A stretch of 64,000 nucleotides of DNA from Thermodesulfobacteriota bacterium (GTDB lineage: Bacteria; Desulfobacterota_D; UBA1144; Nemesobacterales; CSP1-2), in NCBI GenBank assembly GCA_035559815.1, contig DATMAT010000010.1, positions 1 through 64,000 of the forward strand, in the 5' to 3' direction. Made by a program: the position numbers and the translations under genes. Positions 18,371-27,209 of this stretch are shown in pieces. A model generated the notes under the pieces. That model saw nothing but the letters and a program-made list of their open reading frames with translations, was not told where the DNA came from and searched no databases. Within the stretch, counting starts at the first letter, position 1. Each line of letters opens with the position of its first letter.

Positions 18371-18408
18371 CCTCCTTTAACTTGAGAATTCCCTGTGGCT
18401 TGCCCATA
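18371..18408 (-). repeat. dispersed repeat carrying a Shine-Dalgarno (copy 1)
   Basis: On the minus strand it ends GAATTCTCAAGTTAAAGGAG and supplies the ribosome site of the dehydrogenase gene. Related copies are at 20657-20691 (+), 32111-32146 (-) and 49359-49380 (-). Confidence 0.65.
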
Positions 18409-18873
18409 CAATTCTCCTCCCCCCTTGCGGGGGAGGATTAAAGGTGGGGGGAGCTTAAAATTACCTTATTCACCCTCCCCTTCATCCCTCCCATCAAGAA
18501 AGGGGAAATTTTCGGATACCCTGCAGCTCACTGCAGGGTGGTTCATTCTCAATATCGATTTTAAAAAGGTATTATACCCAACAAATACATGATTACTTGC
18601 CACAAAGACATAAAGATGGAATATGGAATACGGAAGTCAGGAGTCAGAATACAGAATTCGGAGGAAAACTAATCCGCTGACTCTTGACTCCTAAATTCCT
18701 TCTTCGCGTCTTTGTGCCTTAGTGGTGATTGACACCTCAGGACCAAGCCCGTCCTGAGCGGAGTCAAAGGGCCTCTACGGATTAAAAAAACGAATGGCGC
18801 TTCTACATCGTTGATTGTATCGAATGGGTGCCACTATAGAGTAAGCTTTAAACCTAATTCCCTCGTTTAACAA
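18409..18873. repeat. gene-free stretch of several short repeats
   Basis: About 18413-18500 holds a GC-rich element (CTCCCCCCTTGCGGGGGAGG). About 18598-18735 is an inverted pair: TTGCCACAAAGACATAAAG on the left and CGTCTTTGTGCCTTAGTGG on the right. About 18745-18785 is a 'cttcgac/cctgagc' repeat fragment. No gene. Confidence 0.55.
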
Positions 18874-19500
18874 TCAAGGAACGATAAGATTTTGTACCCT
18901 GATGAAATCAACGGGTTGGTCTATTCTTGGCACGGAAACAATATGGAACGGAAAACCGGGAGCCGGCGGGGGTGGGTCGCTCTCATCATCTCTTACGATA
19001 ACAGCCAATTCCGAATCAAATTCAAGAACAGCCTCTATTTCCGTTCCTAAAGCGTCTATATCCTGCATGGAAACCATTACCATCTGAGTTGAGAAATCTA
19101 TATCGGGTAAAGGAGTTCCTGTTTCAGAGGAATAAACAGAGAAAAAGCAGCTGTCCCTAAATCTATCCCAATCTTCCTCGGTTTTGATAACTATTTGGTT
19201 CACTCCCCAAGCTTCTATGCATTTATCGCTCAAAGAATCGGGAGGAATCCCCACAAAAGCTCTATCCATAACAATATTTGTTATCTCTAACTCTCCTACA
19301 AAATCATCCCGGCTTTCTTGCTCGCTTATGACCTCGTCAACCGTTTGATCCGTAACAGTAGTTGTACTCCCGCCCACATTAAGGTCGAAACAGGGATTGG
19401 ATGACATTTCGGAGAAGCAGATATTTATGGTTCCCCCACCGTCGTCGTTACAGCTTAGAATAAAAATGAACAAAGGAATCAAGATAAGCCACTTTCTCAT
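18874..19500 (-). CDS. lipoprotein, possibly PrcB-like
   Basis: 208 residues. Residues 1-17 are a lipoprotein signal (LIPLFIFILSC), with Asn-Asp-Asp following the cysteine. The mature region is acidic. A C-terminal section EDWDRFRDSCFF ... PDIDFSTQMVMVSMQDIDALGTEIEAVLEF ... resembles the 'vDFskeMVv' strand pattern of the protease-complex PrcB C-terminal domain, which is often found in lipoproteins; this is a weak, by-eye match. Three cysteines lie in the N-terminal half. Stand-alone gene with no context clue. Confidence 0.65.
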   Translation of the reverse strand: MRKWLILIPLFIFILSCNDDGGGTINICFSEMSSNPCFDLNVGGSTTTVTDQTVDEVISEQESRDDFVGELEITNIVMDRAFVGIPPDSLSDKCIEAWGVNQIVIKTEEDWDRFRDSCFFSVYSSETGTPLPDIDFSTQMVMVSMQDIDALGTEIEAVLEFDSELAVIVRDDESDPPPPAPGFPFHIVSVPRIDQPVDFIRVQNLIVP

Positions 19501-19759
19501 TATATTGCCTCCTAAGATGATTCTCAGAATTTAAAACTACAATTAAGGACATTATCTGAAGAGAAAACCAATTCTACAGCTTGCTTTATTACCCATACTC
19601 GGGATTAGTGATAACTTATTTTATCAAAAAATGTCAATAGGTTATTTTAACTTCACATTATATTTGCATTCGCATGATTCAGGGGCACATGGATAAGCCC
19701 CATTAATGGCTCAATTCGCTGGTTGAAAGCAATTAGCGGACAAATTAAAATACCCAAGA
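19501..19759. other. divergent promoter region
   Basis: About 260 bases between divergent genes 18874 and coaE. Apart from a ribosome site (AGGAGGC) for the leftward gene I see nothing distinctive. Confidence 0.35.
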
Positions 19760-20356
19760 ATGAAAGTGATAGGGCTTACCGGGAATATTGCCTGCGGGAA
19801 GAGCGTCGTAGCTAGAATGTTCGAGGAGCTTGGAGCCAAAATCATCGATGCCGACCGGATAGCCCGGTTGGTTGTCGAGCCGGGCGAACCTGCCTGGAAA
19901 GAAATAGTGGAGAAATTTGGGGAAGGAATTCTAAATACCGACAGAACTATCGACCGGAACAAGCTCGGAGAAATCGTCTTTAATGACGATGAAAAAAGAG
20001 AAGAGCTTAACCGGATTACCCATCCTAGGATCATTGAAAGAATAAAGGGAAAAATAGAAGAATACAGAGGAGAAAAGGCCAAGGTGGTGATGATTGAAGC
20101 GGCGCTGATAGTGGAAAAAGGGGGCATGAAGCCGCTTATTAGTGACCTAATAGTGGTTACCGCGGACGAGGAGACACAGATAAAGAGGTTAACCGAAAGG
20201 AGCGGGCTTTCCAGAGAAGAGGCGCTTTCGCGAATCAGGTCTCAGATGCCCATATCGGAGAAGGTAAAGCATGCAACCTACGTGATCGACAATTCAGGCA
20301 GTTTGGAGCATACCAGGCAACAGGTCGAAGCGATCTGGAAAAGGATAAAACCGTAA
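19760..20356 (+). CDS. coaE: dephospho-CoA kinase
   Basis: 198 residues, normal length. P-loop GLTGNIACGKS (residues 5-15), then AKIIDADRIARLVVEPGEPAW (about 27-47), the conserved DAD of the family, and RITHPRIIERIK. RLTERSGLSREEALSRIRSQMP (about 136-157) is the lid region and YVIDNSGSLEHTRQQVE the end. It phosphorylates the 3'-OH of dephospho-CoA, the last step of CoA synthesis. A single gene. Confidence 0.95.
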   Translation: MKVIGLTGNIACGKSVVARMFEELGAKIIDADRIARLVVEPGEPAWKEIVEKFGEGILNTDRTIDRNKLGEIVFNDDEKREELNRITHPRIIERIKGKIEEYRGEKAKVVMIEAALIVEKGGMKPLISDLIVVTADEETQIKRLTERSGLSREEALSRIRSQMPISEKVKHATYVIDNSGSLEHTRQQVEAIWKRIKP

Positions 20357-20770
20357 TTTTATTGCCACTAAGGCACCAAGGCACGAAGTAGTAGAGACGC
20401 AAAACTTTGCGTCTCTACCATTTCTTGGCTTCTGAATTCCGGATTCTAAATTCCTGGTCTTAAATCTGTATTAACCTCTTCTTATTATTCCTTCGTGTCT
20501 TAGTGTCTTTGTGGTTAATTAATTGTGTTTTGATTAGGATTTATTTGTCTGGTATAGTTCACACCATTTTTATGGATGAAATTCAAGGGGTTAACCCCTC
20601 TGGTCTTCTAAAACCTTTGTGTTAATCTAAGCTGTCTCAAATGGATAAGATAACACTATGGCAAGCACTGGGAATTCTCAAGTTAATGGAGCCTTAAGAC
20701 ATGGCTGGTCATGTTTAGGGTTCAAGAGTACATATTCGTCGAGCCTAAACAGAGGGAAGGAGTATAGAAC
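20357..20770. repeat. gene-free stretch with inverted pair and palindrome
   Basis: An inverted pair spans about 20362-20520 (TTGCCACTAAGGCACCAAGG on the left, GTGTCTTAGTGTCTTTGTGG on the right). Inside is a 28-bp palindrome at 20391-20418 (arms GTAGAGACGCAAA, 13 bp, two-base centre). Its relative at 36170-36197 is perfect. 20657-20691 is copy 2 of the Shine-Dalgarno-bearing repeat. Confidence 0.6.
20657..20691 (+). repeat. dispersed repeat carrying a Shine-Dalgarno (copy 2)
   Basis: Reads TATGGCAAGCACTGGGAATT then CTCAAGTTAATGGAG, matching the minus-strand copy at 18371-18408 nearly base for base. Here it lies 80 bases before the carboxyltransferase gene, too far to act as its ribosome site. 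Confidence 0.6.
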
Positions 20771-22315
20771 ATGAAGGACAAAATAGCACTTCTTGAGGAA
20801 AAAGAGAGGGAAGCGGAGTTAGGCGGAGGAGAAGAGAGAATCAAGAAGCAGCACGAGATGGGCAAACTCACGGCCAGGGAGCGGATAGACCTCCTTCTCG
20901 ATAAGGGCACGTTTGTAGAGCTGGATAAGTTCGTGGTTCACCGCTGCACCGACTTTGATATGCACAAGAAGAAATACCTTGGCGACGGTGTAGTAACCGG
21001 GTATGGCAAGATCGACGGGCGTCAGGTGTTTGTCTTCGCTCAGGATTTTACCGTTTTTGGTGGTTCCCTGGGAATAGCCTACGCAAAGAAGATATCCAAG
21101 ATCATGGACCTGGCCATGGAAGTGGGCGCCCCGGTAATCGGACTCAACGATTCCGGTGGCGCAAGGATACAAGAAGGCGTGGAAAGCCTGGCCGGGTATG
21201 CCGATATATTCTTAAGAAACGTCCTCAGCTCCGGTGTAGTTCCTCAAATCTCGGCTATCCTCGGCCCATGCGCCGGGGGAGCGGTCTATTCTCCGGCTAT
21301 GACTGACTTCATTCTAATGGTTAAGGATACGAGCTATATGTTCATCACCGGGCCCGACGTTATCAAAGCGGTTACCCACGAAGAGGTAAGCAGGGAAGAA
21401 CTAGGCGGGGCAATGGTTCACAATTCCACGAGCGGCGTAGCCCACTTTGCAGCAACGGACGACCGAGAGTGCCTTCTGCTGATTCGGGAGCTTTTGAGCT
21501 TCCTCCCCTCGAACAACATGGAAGACCCACCCAGAATCCGAAGCGACGACCCGGCGGACAGGCGTGATACCCGGCTTAGGGGGATAGTCCCCGAAAATCC
21601 GAACAAGCCCTATGACATCAAGGAGCTAATTAGAGGTGTAGTTGACGACGGATTCTTTTTTGAGATTCAAGAGCACTTCGCCCAAAACATAGTGATCGGC
21701 TTTGCCAGAATGGGCGGCCGGGTGGTGGGAATCGTGGGAAACCAGCCTAACGTGCTGGCCGGTTGTCTCGATATAAACGCCTCCATAAAGGGCGCCCGGT
21801 TCGTTAGATTTTGCGATTGCTTCAACATCCCCCTGCTCACCTTTGTCGACGTTCCCGGTTTTCTCCCGGGCACGGCCCAGGAATGGGGCGGGATCATCAA
21901 GCACGGCGCAAAGATTCTCTATGCCTACTGCGAAGCCACCGTGCCCAAGGTTACGGTCATAACCAGGAAGGCTTATGGCGGGGCTTACGACGTGATGTCG
22001 TCGAAACATTTAAGGGGTGATATCAACTTTGCTTATCCCACGGCGGAGATCGCCGTGATGGGCCCCGAAGGCGCGGTCAACATAATCGCCAGAAGAGAGA
22101 TCGAGCAGGCTGAAGACCCTGCCGCGGAAAGGGCAAGACTGGCCGCGGAGTACAGAGAAACCTTCGCTAATCCTTATAGAGCGGCTGAACTGGGATATAT
22201 CGACGAGATTATAAGGCCGGAGGATACAAGACCGCGGGTAATAGCGGCTTTAGAGATGCTTGAGGGGAAAAGGCAAACCAATCCCCCGAAAAAGCACGGG
22301 AATATACCGTTGTAA
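20771..22315 (+). CDS. pccB: acyl-CoA carboxylase, carboxyltransferase (beta) subunit
   Basis: 514 residues with a good ribosome site (GGAAGGAG, 9 nt before ATG). Typical PccB carboxyltransferase: [77 protein letters not shown], and the C-domain [48 protein letters not shown], ending KKHGNIPL. It moves the carboxyl group from biotin to propionyl-CoA or a related acyl-CoA. Biotin carboxylase and carrier genes follow. The end sequence favours propionyl-CoA, but substrate choice among acetyl-, propionyl- and other acyl-CoAs needs testing. Confidence 0.93.
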   Translation: MKDKIALLEEKEREAELGGGEERIKKQHEMGKLTARERIDLLLDKGTFVELDKFVVHRCTDFDMHKKKYLGDGVVTGYGKIDGRQVFVFAQDFTVFGGSLGIAYAKKISKIMDLAMEVGAPVIGLNDSGGARIQEGVESLAGYADIFLRNVLSSGVVPQISAILGPCAGGAVYSPAMTDFILMVKDTSYMFITGPDVIKAVTHEEVSREELGGAMVHNSTSGVAHFAATDDRECLLLIRELLSFLPSNNMEDPPRIRSDDPADRRDTRLRGIVPENPNKPYDIKELIRGVVDDGFFFEIQEHFAQNIVIGFARMGGRVVGIVGNQPNVLAGCLDINASIKGARFVRFCDCFNIPLLTFVDVPGFLPGTAQEWGGIIKHGAKILYAYCEATVPKVTVITRKAYGGAYDVMSSKHLRGDINFAYPTAEIAVMGPEGAVNIIARREIEQAEDPAAERARLAAEYRETFANPYRAAELGYIDEIIRPEDTRPRVIAALEMLEGKRQTNPPKKHGNIPL

Positions 22316-22489
22316 ATTAGAGCAGCGAGCCACGAATTGACACTAATACTCACGAATGAAGATTATAATTGTTCTCTGGTTTACGTGTTAACTCGTTAAC
22401 GCGATAACACTTTAACTCGACAACCGAATATCTATTAGTGTAAATTCGTGTTCATTTGTGGCTAAAAAGAACTCATGAGGAATAAAAAG
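22316..22489. repeat. inverted-repeat element inside the carboxylase cluster
   Basis: Arms at about 22329-22362 (AGCCACGAATTGACACTAAT) and 22433-22463 (TATTAGTGTAAATTCGTG onward, ending TTTGTGGCT) are imperfect inverted copies. The element separates the carboxyltransferase and biotin carboxylase genes and would form a large hairpin in a shared message. Confidence 0.6.
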
Positions 22490-23986
22490 ATGTTCAAAAA
22501 GATTCTCATCGCTAACAGAGGGGAAATCGCCATCCGGATTATCCGGGCATGTCGGGAATTAGGAATTAAGACCGTGGCGGTATACTCCGATGCCGACCGC
22601 CGTTCCCTTCATGTGGCCATGGCGGACGAGGCCTATCATATCGGCCCTCCCGCTCCGGGAGAAAGCTACTTGGTGATAGAAAAGATAATCGATGTAGCAA
22701 AGCGCTCCGGTGCAGAGGCCATTCACCCGGGATACGGCTTTCTCTCGGAGAAGGAAGCCTTTGCCGAGGCGTGCGAAAGGGAAGGAATCATATTCATAGG
22801 TCCTTCTTCCGAGGCCATACGGCTTATGGGAGATAAAATAACGGCGAGAAAAATAGCACAAAAGGCAAAAGTGCCACTGGTTCCGGGCTCGGATGGAGCA
22901 GTAACCGATGTCGAAGCCAAGGGTGTTGCCAAAAGGATAGGCTTTCCGGTGATGATAAAGGCCTCCGCCGGTGGAGGCGGAAAGGGGATGAGGCTTGTAC
23001 GAAAACAGGAGGAATTCGAGAGTGCCCTGCGTATGGCTAGAAGCGAAGCCCATTCTGCATTTGGAGACGACTCGGTTTACATAGAAAAATTCGTCGAGCA
23101 GCCTCGTCACGTCGAGATTCAGGTGATAGGCGACTCACATGGCAATATTTTGCACCTCTTCGAGCGCGAATGCTCGGTTCAAAGGAGACACCAAAAGGTA
23201 ATCGAAGAAGCCCCTTCCCCGGCTATAAGTCCTAAGACCAGAAAGAAGATGGGGGAGGTCGCGGTCAGAATAGCCAAGGCCGTTTCCTACCGCGGCGCTG
23301 GCACGATTGAGTTCATCATGGACCAAAAGGAGAATTTCTATTTCCTGGAGATGAACACCCGCGTGCAGGTAGAGCATCCGGTGACGGAGATGATCACCGC
23401 GTTTGACATCGTAAAGTGGATGATCAGGATTGCCGCCGGTGAAAAACTGCCTTTCAAACAAAAGGACATATCCATGAAGGGCCACGCGCTCGAATGCCGG
23501 GTATATGCGGAGGATCCCAAGACTAAGTTCCTTCCCTCCCCGGGAAAGCTGGAATATGTAAAAGCCCCCAGCGGACCGGGCATAAGGGACGATTCGGCCA
23601 TATATAGCGGGTACGAGGTTACCCCTTTTTATGACCCCATGTTGTCAAAGCTGGTCGTTTGGGCGGACACCAGGAAAGAAGCGATAAATAAAATGAGAAA
23701 CGCACTCAGAGAATACGTGGTACTGGGGGTGAAGACCAACATCGGCTTTCTGGGAAGGGTAATGGAGAACGACGAGTTCATCCAGGGTAAGATCGACACC
23801 GGTTTTATAGACCGCCATCCCGAACTCCTGGAGTCCAACGGAAATAACCTACAATACGCCCTCATTGCCGCGGCCATTGCCATGAGGAATTCGACAAAGG
23901 AAGTGGAGTCATCAAAAGACACACCGGTGTCTAACTGGAAGCTTTTTGCCAGAAAATTAGCCGTATCCGGGAACTCACTGCTATGA
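22490..23986 (+). CDS. accC: acyl-CoA carboxylase, biotin carboxylase subunit
   Basis: 498 residues from ATG 22490, chosen because GAGGAATAAAAAG precedes it; ATG 22475 is a possible earlier start. KILIANRGEIAIRIIRACRELG, HPGYGFLSE, the glycine-rich ATP loop KASAGGGGKGMRLV, EKFVEQPRHVEIQV, ERECSVQRRHQKVIEEAPSP and EMNTRVQVEHPVTE are all present. It carboxylates biotin on the carrier protein using ATP and bicarbonate. About 50 residues longer at the C-terminus than E. coli AccC, as in propionyl/methylcrotonyl types. Its stop overlaps the carrier start (ATGA), so the two are coupled. Confidence 0.95.
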   Translation: MFKKILIANRGEIAIRIIRACRELGIKTVAVYSDADRRSLHVAMADEAYHIGPPAPGESYLVIEKIIDVAKRSGAEAIHPGYGFLSEKEAFAEACEREGIIFIGPSSEAIRLMGDKITARKIAQKAKVPLVPGSDGAVTDVEAKGVAKRIGFPVMIKASAGGGGKGMRLVRKQEEFESALRMARSEAHSAFGDDSVYIEKFVEQPRHVEIQVIGDSHGNILHLFERECSVQRRHQKVIEEAPSPAISPKTRKKMGEVAVRIAKAVSYRGAGTIEFIMDQKENFYFLEMNTRVQVEHPVTEMITAFDIVKWMIRIAAGEKLPFKQKDISMKGHALECRVYAEDPKTKFLPSPGKLEYVKAPSGPGIRDDSAIYSGYEVTPFYDPMLSKLVVWADTRKEAINKMRNALREYVVLGVKTNIGFLGRVMENDEFIQGKIDTGFIDRHPELLESNGNNLQYALIAAAIAMRNSTKEVESSKDTPVSNWKLFARKLAVSGNSLL

Positions 23987-24474
23987 TATACACATTCAAA
24001 TTTCAAGACCAGGTCCACAGGATCGACCTGGATGAAGGGAAAAATACGGAAGTGGAAATAGACGGGAGAAGGATGCCCGTAGAGTTTCAGAAGATAGATG
24101 AAAGGTTTTATTCGATCATTATAGACGGTAAATCCATCTCGGCGGGGATATTAAAAAAAGGAAAGAAGGTGGAAGTCTTTCTGGATGGTGACCTCTACGA
24201 GTTTGAATCCATCTCAGAAAGAGAAAGACAAAGCGGCTCTGCGCTCATATCCGGCATTCAGGATATAAAGTCTCCTATGCCCAGCCGTGTGGTCAAAATT
24301 CTAAAAGAGGAAGATGAGGAAGTGAAAGAAGGAGAGGGTGTTATAGTTATTGAGGCGATGAAGATGGAGAGCGAGCTCAAATCTCCGATCGACGGAAAGG
24401 TAAAACAGGTCAAAGTCCAAGAAGGGAGCGCCGTGGAGGGTGGAACGGTGCTTCTGGTGATTTCGTCGGAGTAG
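23983..24474 (+). CDS. biotin carboxyl carrier protein of acyl-CoA carboxylase
   Basis: 163 residues. The C-terminal 70 residues are a biotinyl domain: SPMPSRVVKILKEEDEEVKEGEGVIVIEAMKMESELKSP with the biotinylated lysine at 127 in AMKM. The N-terminal about 85 residues are a beta-rich domain of the kind that links the biotinyl domain to the carboxylase in three-part acyl-CoA carboxylases. Start overlaps the biotin carboxylase stop. With the two preceding genes this gives a complete three-polypeptide carboxylase. Confidence 0.93.
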   Translation: MIYTFKFQDQVHRIDLDEGKNTEVEIDGRRMPVEFQKIDERFYSIIIDGKSISAGILKKGKKVEVFLDGDLYEFESISERERQSGSALISGIQDIKSPMPSRVVKILKEEDEEVKEGEGVIVIEAMKMESELKSPIDGKVKQVKVQEGSAVEGGTVLLVISSE

Positions 24475-24875
24475 AATTTGGCTTAAGAGTAAGTCTCCAA
24501 TCCGGCGCTGGTTGGCTTTTGAGGGAATGGTATTGAGACTCTGCACTCCGATTTTCATTTGACGAATGCAGACACAGATATGATAAACCCATCCCAACAT
24601 TTTTCATTGCGTTTTGGGTGATCAATTTTAACAAGCCTGGATAAACCCCCCTTTAGGAAGAAAAACGTCAAATATGAGATCTAACCCCTTATTCTTCGTT
24701 CTAAGAATGGATTTGTGTATTACTACACAGAAAAGCCTGTGTAAATATACACAGACTTATTTTTTTAAAATGTTTTCTACTTATAACTTGTTGTAAAAAC
24801 TAATGATTAAAAACACAGGTGGTGGTATAGATATTGCCCTGGACTTCTTATCCTCGAGCTTAGGAGGGTAAAGCC
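24475..24875. other. gene-free stretch with TACACAG inverted/direct repeats
   Basis: The only clear structure is at 24724-24754: TACACAG, then CTGTGTA (24737-24743) forming a 7-bp inverted repeat, then TACACAG again (24748-24754). It lies about 120 bases before the next gene and looks like a regulator site. An AGGAGGGTAAAGCC ribosome site precedes 24876. Confidence 0.5.
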
Positions 24876-25577
24876 ATGCGGAATCGATTAAAAAGTAGGT
24901 TTCTCATATTTTCCTTTATCACTGCGATCACGTTTGTAATTGGGTGGGGATGCGATGACAATCCTTTTGATGAGGATGCGTTTGATGTGGGTCCTGAAGA
25001 CGAGCCTAATTTTAGGGCTTTTGCTGCCGGCATAGAGGGCGATGTGAGCATAGAAGTTACAGCAACAAGGGACGAAAGGGAACCGGGCGGGGACGGATTT
25101 TTGCTTATAGGGGATGATGAGTTCGACTTCGGTATAGCGGATGCAATACTCTCGACCGATTCCGACATAGGGACTCTTATACCGCAGTCGGATGAGGATA
25201 CAGGAGATTTCGTACTCTGCACTCCTTCATTTGCAAGGTTTACCGTTGATATAGACGGTACACAAACCACACTCCAGCTTAATGAGTGTGAAGAGGATAA
25301 TCCCGAGAATCCGCTTTTCATAGAGGACGGAGTATTAATCAACCCATGTACCGGAGATGAGGTTACCGATATAGAGGCCTTTAAGGGGGAGTGCTTGCCC
25401 GAGGAGAGTGGAGGCGAGCCCGGAAAAGATAGCATAGTGCTCCGTGAGTTTAATGGAAACTGCACTGCCGATGACCCCTGTATTGTTAATATCGATGTAG
25501 TAATCTTTGTGCCGCTCTTTAATCCGGATATTGACCCAGACATCGATTTAGATGACATCGTTGCTGATATCTTCTAA
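24876..25577 (+). CDS. unknown acidic exported protein, probable lipoprotein
   Basis: 233 residues with a strong ribosome site (AGGAGGG). Residues 1-26 are a signal: basic start, hydrophobic core, then GWGCDDNPFDEDAFD, where Cys26 may be lipidated although the lipobox is atypical (Trp before Gly-Cys). The mature part is extremely rich in Asp and Glu with six or more cysteines in its second half (CTPSF, NECEED, NPCTGDE, GECLPEE, NCTADDPC), suggesting disulfides and perhaps calcium binding. No family recognised. A serine-rich frame on the opposite strand covers the same span and is its shadow. Its end overlaps the convergent nitroreductase by four bases. Confidence 0.7.
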   Translation: MRNRLKSRFLIFSFITAITFVIGWGCDDNPFDEDAFDVGPEDEPNFRAFAAGIEGDVSIEVTATRDEREPGGDGFLLIGDDEFDFGIADAILSTDSDIGTLIPQSDEDTGDFVLCTPSFARFTVDIDGTQTTLQLNECEEDNPENPLFIEDGVLINPCTGDEVTDIEAFKGECLPEESGGEPGKDSIVLREFNGNCTADDPCIVNIDVVIFVPLFNPDIDPDIDLDDIVADIF

Positions 25578-26248
25578 AGATAGTTTTCAGTAAGCTGCTT
25601 GCCATCCCAACGCTCCAGCACCGCAAATGATGAAACCGGTTTACGCCTTAGTTTTGTGAGGTTTCTGGTCGGCTTCCCCATCGGTATAACCGCACACACC
25701 GCAAAGTGTTTGGGAATGCCCAGAAGTTCCTGCAGTTTGGGCTCCTGGGCTATGGGCATTGTGGTAATGGTTCCGCCATACCCTTCGTGACGGGCCGCAA
25801 GCAATATGTTCCAGACAAAGGGGTAAACGGAAGCACCGCTCACCACACCGATGCGCTTTAAATCTTGGTCCATCGATGCAACGACCTTAAGGTCAACACA
25901 CACCACAAGAACAAGAGCCGCCCGTAAATATGTTTCTCTCATGTGTGACGGAACCGGAGTCTGCTCGATTGTCTCCGCATCGACGGACGTAGGGTCGATA
26001 GTGTTCCAAGGGTTTTCTCCCGCTTTCTTTTGCGCCGCATAGCGCCTTGCCGCCGGTTCAGCCAACTCCGCTAGGGTTTCCTTGGTATTATGATCCCGTA
26101 TGACAATCACCCGCCATCCCTGCCTGTTCCCACCGCTCGGGGCAAAACGGGCATTGTCCAGAATCCGGTAGAGAATAGAATCGGGCAAAGGATCGTTAGT
26201 AAATTCTCTTGCCGAAAAGGTTGTGCGCATGATATCGTAGAGCTCCAT
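25574..26248 (-). CDS. nitroreductase-family FMN oxidoreductase
   Basis: 224 residues. RTTFSAREFTNDPLPDSILYRILDNARFAPSGGNRQGWRVIVIRD is the nitroreductase FMN-binding N-terminus (Arg-x-x-Phe-x-x-x-x-Pro and PSGGNRQ-W). Later EGYGGTITTMPIAQEPKLQELLGIPKHFAVCAVIPMGKP is the conserved C-terminal half. Such enzymes are dimeric and reduce nitro compounds, quinones or enones with NAD(P)H. The substrate is not predictable. AGGAAAG precedes the start. Confidence 0.9.
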   Translation of the reverse strand: MELYDIMRTTFSAREFTNDPLPDSILYRILDNARFAPSGGNRQGWRVIVIRDHNTKETLAELAEPAARRYAAQKKAGENPWNTIDPTSVDAETIEQTPVPSHMRETYLRAALVLVVCVDLKVVASMDQDLKRIGVVSGASVYPFVWNILLAARHEGYGGTITTMPIAQEPKLQELLGIPKHFAVCAVIPMGKPTRNLTKLRRKPVSSFAVLERWDGKQLTENYL

Positions 26249-26315
26249 AAGCTTTCCTCCATAATTGTGTCTCGTTAATTTTAACTAATTTAATTCAAAA
26301 TTTTTTAGCCAGCAT

Positions 26316-26350
26316 TTGACATCATGATGCTTTTACACTATCATCATGAT
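26316..26350 (+). promoter_or_regulatory. vapBC promoter with twin palindromic operators; leaderless start
   Basis: TTGACA (26316-26321), 17-nt spacer, TATCAT (26339-26344), then six bases to the ATG at 26351, the predicted transcription start. Two copies of CATCATGAT (26320-26328 and 26342-26350), each containing the palindrome ATCATGAT, sit 22 bp apart, two helical turns, one over the -35 and one over the -10. This fits autorepression by a VapB dimer pair. Confidence 0.7.
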
Positions 26351-26593
26351 ATGAGAACAACGTTAACGTTAGATGACGATGTAGTTGCCAAGCTAAAAGA
26401 AGAAATGAGGCGCAGTGGTCAATCTTTCAAAGAAACTGTGAATACGGTTTTACGAAAGGGATTAAACGTTCCAAAGAAAAACAAATTTGAACCTTTCAAG
26501 GTTAATCCCAAGAATTTAAAACCTCGAATTACAATTGATTACGATAATATCGGCGAACTCCTAGAGCAAATTGAAGGCCCTTTGCATAGATGA
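26351..26593 (+). CDS. vapB: VapB-type antitoxin
   Basis: 80 residues from ATG 26351. The upstream in-frame ATG at 26324 lies before the -10 element and cannot be transcribed from this promoter. MRTTLTLDDDVVAKLKEEMRRSGQSFKETVNTVLRKGL (1-38) is a ribbon-helix-helix domain. The C-terminus (about 45-80) would bind the toxin. Stop and toxin start overlap (ATGA). Expected role: toxin neutralisation and autorepression. Confidence 0.85.
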   Translation: MRTTLTLDDDVVAKLKEEMRRSGQSFKETVNTVLRKGLNVPKKNKFEPFKVNPKNLKPRITIDYDNIGELLEQIEGPLHR

Positions 26594-27021
26594 TACTCAT
26601 TGATGCCAATCTCTTGCTTTATGCTTATGATAGCTCAAGCGAGCATCATAACAGGGCGCGTAGCTGGTTGGAAAATATTCTTTCTGAGCCTCAACCCATT
26701 AGATTAGCCTGGGTCACCATATTGGCATTTTTGAGGATATCCACTAACCGTAAAATTTTTGAAAACCCCTTCACCATGTCAGAAGCAACTTCTATAGTTC
26801 AAAAATGGCTTGAGCATCAAACGGTTGACCTGTTACATCCCTCAGAACGACATTGGACAATCCTTTCAAAGCTGCTAAAAGACGGACAAGCAAACGGTCC
26901 ATTAGTAATGGATGCTCATCTGGCCGCCTTGGCAATCGAACACGGAGCCAAGCTCTATACTACGGATAGAGATTTTTCTCGTTTTGACAATCTTCAGGTA
27001 GTTAACCCGTTATTGAAATAA
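26590..27021 (+). CDS. vapC: PIN-domain ribonuclease toxin VapC
   Basis: 143 residues. PIN-domain acidic residues are in place: ILIDANLLLYAYD (Asp5), a central acidic site (SEAT region, about 67), VMDAHLAALAIEHG (Asp about 110) and TTDRDFSRF (Asp near 128 and 130). LYAYDSSSEHHNRARSWLE matches the VapC family closely. Members cleave tRNA or rRNA loops. Its last 16 codons and about 50 bases beyond recur as a diverged copy at 28663-28767. Confidence 0.92.
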   Translation: MILIDANLLLYAYDSSSEHHNRARSWLENILSEPQPIRLAWVTILAFLRISTNRKIFENPFTMSEATSIVQKWLEHQTVDLLHPSERHWTILSKLLKDGQANGPLVMDAHLAALAIEHGAKLYTTDRDFSRFDNLQVVNPLLK

Positions 27022-27073
27022 ACCGAAAAGAGCCCGCCTTTGTTTTTATCAATATGAAATACAGATTGTGTTT
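26974..27073 (+). repeat. direct repeat flanking the FAD oxidoreductase (left copy)
   Basis: Includes the last 16 codons of vapC and 52 bases beyond. About 75% identical to 28663-28767 on the right side of the FAD oxidoreductase gene, including the shared ATCAATATGAAAT then ATTGTGTTT. Confidence 0.75.
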
Positions 27074-27209
27074 GATTGATTAAATAGAATTAACATAAAT
27101 GCGTAATTTGCTCTTCAAGATGGTATGATTTACGTCGAGATTATAAGCTCCTATTGGCTTTAAGGAATACGATTACAATTAGCCCTCGAAATCATGATCG
27201 ACAACTAAT

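Noticed and set aside
24860-25558. 232-residue frame on the minus strand
   Set aside because: Serine- and proline-rich composition is the mirror of the Asp/Glu codons of the plus-strand gene at 24876, which has a signal peptide and ribosome site.
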